Positions 1 to 5,097 of a stretch of DNA of 6,650 bases are shown here, one piece after another. Position numbers and translations under genes: made by a program. Source of the DNA: an uncultured Clostridia bacterium (lineage in GTDB: Bacteria; Bacillota; Clostridia; Oscillospirales; CAG-272); NCBI GenBank assembly GCA_946618395.1, contig CAMOLD010000070.1:1-6650 (forward strand). Direction: 5' to 3'. Numbering within the stretch: the first letter of the stretch is position 1; each line of letters opens with the position of its first letter. The notes under the pieces were generated by a model, which was not told where the DNA came from, searched no databases, and saw only the letters and a list, made by a program, of their open reading frames with translations.

Positions 1-140
1 TGACCATCCCCACCGGGGAACCCGATTATCAGGAATGCGTAGCCGCAATCGAGGCATATCATGAAGCCCATCCCGATGATCTGACAACCCTCAAAGCCTT
101 CGCCGCTTTCTTCGGCGTGGAAGCAAATTTTTTGGATTGA
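1..140 (+). CDS. C-terminal fragment of a possible XRE-type helix-turn-helix protein (5' end outside window)
   Basis: The frame is open from the window edge (first full codon at 3) to a TGA at 138-140, giving 45 residues with no in-frame ATG, so only the C-terminus is visible. The last 22 residues, PDDLTTLKAFAAFFGVEANF followed by LD, resemble the end of XRE/Cro-type helix-turn-helix domains, which commonly read P-s-l-e-T-L-x-x-l-A-d-f-F-G-V-s-x-x-x-L. The IEAY stretch before it would sit where such proteins carry the end of the recognition helix and the following turn. The reading frame is supported by the strong terminator 34 bases after the stop. The family is an inference from a short pattern; the fragment could belong to another helical protein. 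No function beyond possible DNA binding can be given. Confidence 0.55.
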   Translation, partial: TIPTGEPDYQECVAAIEAYHEAHPDDLTTLKAFAAFFGVEANFLD

Positions 141-173
141 TCCAATCCATTCCATAACAAAGTAACAATCTGC

Positions 174-204
174 AAGACCGCCGCATTTTTGCGGCGGTCT
201 TTTT
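174..204 (+). terminator. Strong intrinsic (Rho-independent) terminator
   Basis: A perfect 11-bp stem pairs 174-184 (AAGACCGCCGC) with 191-201 (GCGGCGGTCTT) around a six-base loop ATTTTT, and runs into a T tract at 200-204. It lies 34 bases after the stop of the upstream fragment and before the next promoter, so it ends the upstream transcript and separates it from the metG unit. Confidence 0.93.
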
Positions 205-243
205 CTGCGTTTTGTATTTCCTTTTTGAATTTCCCAAAAGGGC

Positions 244-272
244 TTGCAAAAAAAGAAATTATTTGGTATAAT
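244..272 (+). promoter_or_regulatory. SigA-type promoter with extended -10, driving the membrane protein-metG unit
   Basis: TTGCAA (244-249) as -35 and a consensus TATAAT (267-272) as -10 are separated by 17 bases. A TG at 264-265, one base before the -10, makes it an extended -10 promoter, which compensates for the 4/6 -35 match. The predicted start is near 279, leaving a leader of about 55 nt. This leader is purine-rich, contains an imperfect 8-base tandem repeat (AGATAGAA/AGATAGAG, 281-296) and ends in an AGGAGG ribosome binding site at 321-326. It is too short to hold a T-box or S-box riboswitch. Confidence 0.85.
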
Positions 273-333
273 AATTTTTTAGATAGAAAGATAGAGAAAA
301 TCGCCCGCAAAAACGCAGAAAGGAGGATCCCGG

Positions 334-1128
334 ATGGAAAACGATCACCGCACAAATTTCCAAGCGGCAAACCGCGAGGCAAGCGTCATTTTATTCCGGC
401 GAAGCAACCGCTTCAAATTGATTGAAGGGCTCCTGTTCTGCATCACCGCGGTCCTGTTTGCTTTCCTTTTGCGCGAGGCGTGTTTGCAAACGGCAACCGT
501 GCTGGCAAAGACAAACGGGGGAAAAATCCTGCTTGTCCTTACCGGCGGACTGCTGTTCTGGGGGTTCTTGATTTTTGTGGTCGCACCGCTGTTTTTAGGG
601 CTTTTGCAAATGGCGGCGCGCATGGCAAATGACGAGGAGGTCTTCCTGCCCGACCTGTTTTTGCCGCTTTCCAACGGCAAGCGCTATCTCCGTGCGCTGG
701 CGGTATTGCTCCCCTTTCTTTGGAAGATTGCCGCTTTCTTCTGGCTCCCGGGCTTCCTTTTTGATGTTTTGGAGGCGATTTTTGGGGAAATGTTGCTATT
801 CACTGTTCTCGACGTGGTTGTTTCGGCGCTGTTGGCGGCAGCTTGGTGTCTGCTGGCTCTGCGCGGTTTTGTGCGGCTTTCCTTCCTGCTCCAATGGCGA
901 ATGCCGCTGCGCGCCTCCCGGCGCGCCAACCGGCAAATTGCCGGCAAATCCTTTTCGGGCGGCGGATTTTGGTGGATTTGCTATTTGCCGCGCATTCTGC
1001 TGGGCTTTTTAACGGTTGGTATCCTGCTGGTTGCGGATGTCCTTCCGCGCATGATGATCTCCTATTTCCGTTACGCCGGCCGCATGACCGATTACGCATT
1101 TTCTTCGGAGGAACCGAACTATGAATGA
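334..1128 (+). CDS. Unrecognised multi-pass membrane protein (264 aa), first gene of the metG unit
   Basis: I do not recognise this gene with certainty. The ATG at 334 has a perfect AGGAGG 7 bases upstream (321-326), which fixes the start. Hydrophobic segments at about residues 29-47, 66-92, 119-144, 151-177 and 216-238 suggest five membrane helices, with no cleavable signal peptide because residues 1-27 are polar and basic. A basic loop at 189-202 (rich in Arg) and a Gly/Trp-rich FSGGGFWW stretch at 207-214 precede the last helix. The tail (239-264) is polar and ends in acidic residues. The pattern of a basic R-x-S-R-x-x-N-x-x-x-x-G-K segment before a final helix is loosely like DUF975-type membrane proteins, a weak resemblance only. 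No catalytic motif is visible. The stop overlaps the metG start by 8 nt (ATGAATGA), so the two are probably translationally coupled. Role unknown. Confidence 0.88.
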   Translation: MENDHRTNFQAANREASVILFRRSNRFKLIEGLLFCITAVLFAFLLREACLQTATVLAKTNGGKILLVLTGGLLFWGFLIFVVAPLFLGLLQMAARMANDEEVFLPDLFLPLSNGKRYLRALAVLLPFLWKIAAFFWLPGFLFDVLEAIFGEMLLFTVLDVVVSALLAAAWCLLALRGFVRLSFLLQWRMPLRASRRANRQIAGKSFSGGGFWWICYLPRILLGFLTVGILLVADVLPRMMISYFRYAGRMTDYAFSSEEPNYE

Positions 1129-3073
1129 AAAATATTATTTAACAACTGCAATCGCCTATGCTTCCCGCAAACCGCATTTCGGCAACACCTATGAGGTCAT
1201 CATGTCGGATGCCGTCGCGCGGTATCAGCGCGCCCTGGGCAAGGACGTCTTCTTCTGCACGGGAACTGACGAGCACGGGCAAAAAATTGAAAATTACGCC
1301 ACCGAGGCGGGCGTTTCCCCCAAGGAATACGTCGATCGCGTCGCCGGCGAGATCCGCGGCGTTTGGGACGGCATGAACAGCAGCTACGACTATTTCATCC
1401 GCACCACCGACGAGCCGCACGTTGCCGCCGTGCAAAAAATCTTCCGCCGCTTCTACGAACAGGGCGATATTTACAAGGGCGCCTACGAGGGTTGGTATTG
1501 CACCCCCTGCGAATCCTTCTTTACCGAAACGCAGGCGGCGGGCGGCATCTGCCCGGATTGCGGCGCACCCCTCAAACAGGCGAAAGAGGAAGCCTACTTC
1601 TTCAAAATGAGCAAATATGCCCCCCGTTTGATGCAGTATATCGAGGATCACCCCGAATTCATCCAGCCCGAACTGCGCAAAAAGGAAATGGTCAACAATT
1701 TCCTCAAAGCCGGGTTGCAGGATCTCTGTGTTTCCCGCACCTCTTTCAAATGGGGCATCCCGGTGGATTTTGACCCCAAACACGTCATCTACGTTTGGGT
1801 GGACGCGCTTTCCAACTATATCACCGCCCTCGGCTACGACCCCGACAAGAGCTACGAGGAGCAGTCCGAGCGGTTCAAGCATTACTGGCCGGCGGACGTG
1901 CACATCATCGGCAAGGATATTTTGCGGTTCCACACCATCTATTGGCCTATCTTCTTAATGGCTTTGGATCTTCCCCTGCCCAAACAGGTGTTCGGGCATC
2001 CCTGGTTCAATTTCGGGGCCGATAAAATGTCCAAATCCAAGGGCAACGTCATCTATGCCGACGAACTTGCCAAGCATTTTTCCACCGACGGCGTCCGCTA
2101 TTACGCGCTTTCCGAAATGCCCTTTGCTTCGGACGGATCCATCACCTATGAAGCCGTTATCAAGCGGTATAATATGGACCTGGTCAACAATTTGGGTAAC
2201 CTGGTCAAGCGCACGCTGGATATGGAGAAAAAGTATTTTGACCAAGTTGTTCCGGCACCGGGTGCCGAAGAGGGGACCGACGGCGAACTCAAAGCGGCGT
2301 GCTTCAAAGCGTTTGCAAATCTGAAAACCTGTATGGACGATTTTCACATTGCCGACGCGCTTTCCGGCATTTTTGAAATGCTCAGCCGCGCCAATAAGTA
2401 TATCGATGAAACAACACCGTGGGCGCTCGCCAAGGACGAGGGCAACCGCGCCCGCCTGGGAACGGTGCTTTATAACCTGATGGAGGCAATCCGCTGGGGT
2501 GCTGTCATGCTTGCTCCCTTCATTCCGCAAACGGCGGAGGAGATTCTTTCCGAACTCGGCACATCCAAGCGCGGCTTTGAAACGCTGACGACTTTCGACG
2601 GCATGACAGCCGGCGAAAAGGTTGGGGATTCCAAAGTTCTGTTCGCCCGTGTGGACGAAGCCAAAAAGCTGGAAGAGTTCGCAAAAATCATGGAAGAACA
2701 GCGGGCGGCGGTCAAAAAAGCCGAAGTCCCGGCAGAAAAGCCCGCGGGGTGCGCGCAAATCGGCATCGACGATTTTTCGGCGGTCGAATTGCGAACGGCA
2801 AAGGTGATCGCCTGCGAGCCGGTGCCAAAAGCCAAAAAATTGCTCAAATTGCAACTGGATTTGGGCTATGAACAGCGCCAGGTTGTTTCGGGCATTGCCA
2901 AGTGGTATACGCCCGAACAGCTCATCGGCAAAAAGCTGATCGTGGTAGCCAATCTCAAACCCGCCGTGCTTTGCGGGGTGGAATCCAACGGCATGATCCT
3001 TGCTTCGGGTGAGGAAACGGTGCGCGTGGTCTTTTTGGACCCCGAAACGCCGCTGGGAGAGCGCGTTCACTAA
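1121..3073 (+). CDS. metG: Methionyl-tRNA synthetase with fused C-terminal tRNA-binding domain
   Basis: This cytoplasmic class I synthetase activates methionine with ATP and charges both initiator and elongator tRNA-Met. Residues 19-22 HFGN are the HIGH-type ATP motif and 302-306 KMSKS is the second signature loop. A zinc knuckle with four cysteines lies in the connective region (C127-x2-C130, C144-x2-C147). VWVDALSNY (from 225) is the conserved active-site core strand, and the anticodon-binding helical domain includes W434 of TTPWALAK and LAPFIPQTAEEI from 464. A charged linker (about 515-546) leads to an EMAPII/Trbp111-like tRNA-binding domain (547-650: IGIDDFSAVELRTAKV, later ASGEE), which in this family binds tRNA nonspecifically and supports dimerisation. 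The 650-residue length matches MetRS proteins carrying this extension. The start ATG at 1121 is preceded by GGAGG at 1107-1111 inside the upstream gene. It is expected to be transcribed from the promoter at 244-272; no T-box leader is seen. Confidence 0.98.
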   Translation: MNEKYYLTTAIAYASRKPHFGNTYEVIMSDAVARYQRALGKDVFFCTGTDEHGQKIENYATEAGVSPKEYVDRVAGEIRGVWDGMNSSYDYFIRTTDEPHVAAVQKIFRRFYEQGDIYKGAYEGWYCTPCESFFTETQAAGGICPDCGAPLKQAKEEAYFFKMSKYAPRLMQYIEDHPEFIQPELRKKEMVNNFLKAGLQDLCVSRTSFKWGIPVDFDPKHVIYVWVDALSNYITALGYDPDKSYEEQSERFKHYWPADVHIIGKDILRFHTIYWPIFLMALDLPLPKQVFGHPWFNFGADKMSKSKGNVIYADELAKHFSTDGVRYYALSEMPFASDGSITYEAVIKRYNMDLVNNLGNLVKRTLDMEKKYFDQVVPAPGAEEGTDGELKAACFKAFANLKTCMDDFHIADALSGIFEMLSRANKYIDETTPWALAKDEGNRARLGTVLYNLMEAIRWGAVMLAPFIPQTAEEILSELGTSKRGFETLTTFDGMTAGEKVGDSKVLFARVDEAKKLEEFAKIMEEQRAAVKKAEVPAEKPAGCAQIGIDDFSAVELRTAKVIACEPVPKAKKLLKLQLDLGYEQRQVVSGIAKWYTPEQLIGKKLIVVANLKPAVLCGVESNGMILASGEETVRVVFLDPETPLGERVH

Positions 3074-3087
3074 ATAAACAAAAAAGA

Positions 3088-3115
3088 GGGGAGCGGTTTT
3101 TCGGAACGGCTCCCC
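3088..3115. terminator. GC-rich hairpin between metG and gpsA, possible weak or minus-strand terminator
   Basis: GGGGAGC (3088-3094) pairs perfectly with GCTCCCC (3109-3115); a G-G mismatch and three inner pairs (3096-3098 with 3105-3107) may extend it. On the + strand it is followed only by GTTTC, a poor T tract, and is preceded by an A run (3080-3085). Read on the minus strand the same hairpin is followed by TCTTTTTTG, a proper terminator tail. It therefore probably attenuates + strand transcription only partly, and may block antisense transcripts into metG. No separate promoter fits in the 22 bases between it and the gpsA start. Confidence 0.5.
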
Positions 3116-3137
3116 GTTTCAAAAAGGAGAATTCAAC

Positions 3138-4112
3138 ATGCAAGTTTCGGTCATCGGTTGTGGGAGATGGGGGTCGCTCATCGCTTGGTATCTGGACCGC
3201 GCCGGGCATTCCGTTGCGCTTTACGGCAGGGAAGAGTCACCGCATTTTCAGGCGTTTTTGCAAACCGGGAGAAACGATGTTTTGGAGCTTCCCAAAAGCA
3301 TCAAATTGACTTCGGATTTGCCGGAGGTTTGCCGCGCGGAGGTTATTCTGGTTTCGGTGCCTTCTCAAAAACTGCGCGCCTTGATGAAAGAACTTGCGGC
3401 GCTGGACCTGCACGGCAAGGATCTGGTCCTTTGCATGAAAGGGCTGGAGGTGGGAAGCGGCAAACGCCTTTCCCAAATCGTTGGGGAGGAGCTGGCGCCG
3501 GATAACCGTGTTGCTGTTTGGCTCGGACCCGGACATGTGCAGGAATTTCTTGCCGGTGTGCCCAACTGCATGGTTATCGACAGTTGCCATCGTTCGCTCA
3601 AAAAGAAGCTGATTGAGGCGTTTTCGGGTGACCTGATTCGTTTTTACTACGGCGAGGACCTGATTGGCAACGAGGTTGGTGCGGCAACCAAAAACGTCAT
3701 TGGAATTGCCGCGGGGCTTTTGGACGGGATGCACCTGTCCACGCTCAAAGGCGCACTGATGAGCCGGGGAACGCACGAGATTGCCGCGCTCATCGACGCT
3801 ATGGGCGGCAATCCGTTCTCGGCATACGGGCTTTGCCATCTTGGCGACTACGAGGCAACCGTCTTCTCGCCCTATTCGCATAACCGCGCATTCGGCGAAT
3901 GCATTGCGCTGGGGAAGCCGTATGCGTCTTTGGCAGAGGGATATGCCACAGCCGCCGCCGTCATGGAACTGGCAAAACAATACGGCGTGGAATTGCCCAT
4001 TTGCGCCGCCGTTTACCGCATTTTGTATCAGAACGCAAAACCGGCGGAGGAAATCGGCACGCTGTTTAACCGTTCGCTCAAACGGGAATGGAATTCGGGA
4101 AAGGAATTTTAA
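3138..4112 (+). CDS. gpsA: NAD(P)-dependent glycerol-3-phosphate dehydrogenase family protein (divergent GpsA)
   Basis: GpsA enzymes reduce dihydroxyacetone phosphate to sn-glycerol-3-phosphate, the backbone precursor of phospholipids, in the cytoplasm. The N-terminal Rossmann fold shows VIGCGRWGS (dinucleotide loop, GxGxxG at 7-12), LVSVPSQKLRAL (71-82) in the position of the usual AVPSQ motif, and CMKG with K101. The C-terminal helical domain carries NEVGAATKNVIGIAAGLLDG with the probable catalytic K185, an SRG (209-211) matching the family TRG, and NRAFGE from 249. Length (324 aa) is normal for the family. Two signatures are unusual: LGPGHVQEF at 129-137 replaces the common SGPSFAxE, and LGDYEATVFSPYSHN at 235-249 replaces GLGDLxxTCxSxxSRN. 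The family is clear; strict substrate identity is inferred. AAGGAG at 3124-3129 lies 8 bases before the ATG. The gene ends 5 bases before the preferred tatD start, suggesting cotranscription. Confidence 0.88.
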   Translation: MQVSVIGCGRWGSLIAWYLDRAGHSVALYGREESPHFQAFLQTGRNDVLELPKSIKLTSDLPEVCRAEVILVSVPSQKLRALMKELAALDLHGKDLVLCMKGLEVGSGKRLSQIVGEELAPDNRVAVWLGPGHVQEFLAGVPNCMVIDSCHRSLKKKLIEAFSGDLIRFYYGEDLIGNEVGAATKNVIGIAAGLLDGMHLSTLKGALMSRGTHEIAALIDAMGGNPFSAYGLCHLGDYEATVFSPYSHNRAFGECIALGKPYASLAEGYATAAAVMELAKQYGVELPICAAVYRILYQNAKPAEEIGTLFNRSLKREWNSGKEF

Positions 4113-4117
4113 GAAAG

Positions 4118-4948
4118 ATGCCTGTTTGCAACCGGATTTTTGATAGCCATGCGCATTATTTTGACGCGCGTTTTGACCGGGAAGCCGAAGGGGGCGCCGA
4201 CGCAATTTTGCAAAGCCTTCTCGGCAAAACGGTGGAATCGGTCGTCAACGTCGGGACCAATCCCGAAACCTCACGCAAAGCCATTGCGCAGGCGGCGCGC
4301 TACCGGGGCATGTTTGCCGCCGCCGGGATCCACCCGGAGGACTGCCATTTTTTGGATGAAGAAACCGCGCTTGCCGAACTGCGCGCCATTTTGGGCGATG
4401 CCGAGAGCCGCAAACGCGATAAGATTGTTGCCATTGGCGAGATCGGGCTGGATTACCATTCCGATTTTTTCGGTGACATCCCGTTGGACAAAGCAAAAGA
4501 ACTGCGCGTGTTCGAGGCGCAGCTCTGCCTGGCGGAGGAGCTTGACCTGCCGGTCATCATCCATGACCGCGATGCCCACGGCGATATTTTCGAGGCGGTT
4601 TTGCGCCATCCGAAAGTTCGGGGCGTTATGCACAGTTTCAGCGGCAGCCCCGAGCTTGCCCGCGAGTATGTGCGCCGGGGTTGGTATATCTCCTTTTCCG
4701 GCACCGTCACCTTTCAAAACGCCGCCCGCGTCCGTGAGGCGGCGGCCGCCGTTCCGCGCGACCGGTTGCTGGTGGAGACCGATTGCCCCTATCTTGCGCC
4801 GCATCCCATGCGCGGCAGGCTGAATCATTCGGGCTACCTGGAATACACGCTGGGGGCGATCGCCGCGCTTTGGGGGACCTCGCCGCAGGCGGTTGCCGAT
4901 CAAACGCGCAACAACGCGGAGGCGCTTTTCTTTGGCAGAACTTTGTGA
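4118..4948 (+). CDS. tatD: TatD-family metal-dependent hydrolase (deoxyribonuclease)
   Basis: TatD proteins are TIM-barrel amidohydrolase-superfamily enzymes; characterised members are Mg-dependent 3'-5' exonucleases acting on DNA in the cytoplasm. With the start at 4118 (276 aa) the metal ligands are visible in order: H11 and H13 (FDSHAH), GIHPE near residue 70, E108 in AIGEIGLDYH, H149 in VIIHDRDA, H172 in MHSFSG and D222 in ETDCPYLAPHP. RNNAEALF near the end is also typical. All catalytic positions are present, so it should be active. An in-frame ATG at 4088 would add ten residues and overlap gpsA by 25 nt, but has no spaced ribosome binding site; ATG 4118 has GGGAAAGGAA at 4097-4106, a slightly long distance away. 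It is probably cotranscribed with gpsA. In Bacillus subtilis the homologue yabD lies next to metS, so its place near metG is conserved. Confidence 0.95.
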   Translation: MPVCNRIFDSHAHYFDARFDREAEGGADAILQSLLGKTVESVVNVGTNPETSRKAIAQAARYRGMFAAAGIHPEDCHFLDEETALAELRAILGDAESRKRDKIVAIGEIGLDYHSDFFGDIPLDKAKELRVFEAQLCLAEELDLPVIIHDRDAHGDIFEAVLRHPKVRGVMHSFSGSPELAREYVRRGWYISFSGTVTFQNAARVREAAAAVPRDRLLVETDCPYLAPHPMRGRLNHSGYLEYTLGAIAALWGTSPQAVADQTRNNAEALFFGRTL

Positions 4949-4974
4949 AATTTTGCCAAAAAGCCGGTGGCAAA
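4931..4974 (+). repeat. Overlapping inverted repeats at the tatD stop, two mutually exclusive hairpins
   Basis: TTTGGCA (4931-4937) is complementary to TGCCAAA (4954-4960), and the overlapping TTTGCCA (4952-4958) is complementary to TGGCAAA (4968-4974). The central segment can pair with only one partner at a time. Neither hairpin is followed by a T tract (ATTCTAC follows), so this is not a canonical intrinsic terminator, though it is the only structure seen between tatD and the next promoter. It may protect the mRNA 3' end or arise by chance. Confidence 0.35.
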
Positions 4975-5011
4975 TTCTACATTCCGTCATGCAAAAAGTT
5001 CAAAATAAAAC

Positions 5012-5040
5012 TTGAAATTGCTTCTATCTTATGATATACT
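5012..5040 (+). promoter_or_regulatory. SigA-type promoter with extended -10, driving the EF-G-like gene
   Basis: TTGAAA (5012-5017, 5/6 match) and TATACT (5035-5040, 5/6 match) are 17 bases apart, with a TG at 5032-5033 giving an extended -10. The region 4981-5050 is clearly more AT-rich than the flanking genes. The predicted start is near 5047, giving a leader of about 50 nt, so the EF-G-like gene is transcribed independently of the metG unit. Confidence 0.85.
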
Positions 5041-5046
5041 GAAATA

Positions 5047-5063
5047 GATACCAAACGCGTATC
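5047..5063. repeat. Short inverted repeat at the predicted transcription start
   Basis: GATAC (5047-5051) and GTATC (5059-5063) form a 5-bp inverted repeat with a seven-base spacer, exactly at the predicted start of the EF-G-like transcript. It could be an operator half-site pair or a small 5' stem-loop on the mRNA, but five pairs are easily produced by chance in AT-rich DNA. Confidence 0.2.
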
Positions 5064-5097
5064 GAACACAATGGAAAGGATTATCGAGGGCTACGCC

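Noticed and set aside
189..425. A 78-residue + strand open frame starting inside the terminator
   Set aside because: It spans the terminator arm, the promoter and the start of the membrane gene in another frame, and has no ribosome binding site.
1139..3070. Two long minus-strand open frames (264 and 371 residues) opposite metG
   Set aside because: metG is unmistakable on the + strand; the antisense products show no family pattern and no promoter or ribosome binding site.
4088..4117. Upstream start for tatD at ATG 4088
   Set aside because: It overlaps gpsA by 25 nt and has no properly spaced ribosome binding site; the added residues are not typical of TatD. ATG 4118 is preferred, although its ribosome binding site is also somewhat distant.
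3237..4205. A 322-residue minus-strand open frame opposite gpsA and the start of tatD
   Set aside because: It is a shadow of the gpsA frame and crosses into tatD; no recognisable protein or start signals.
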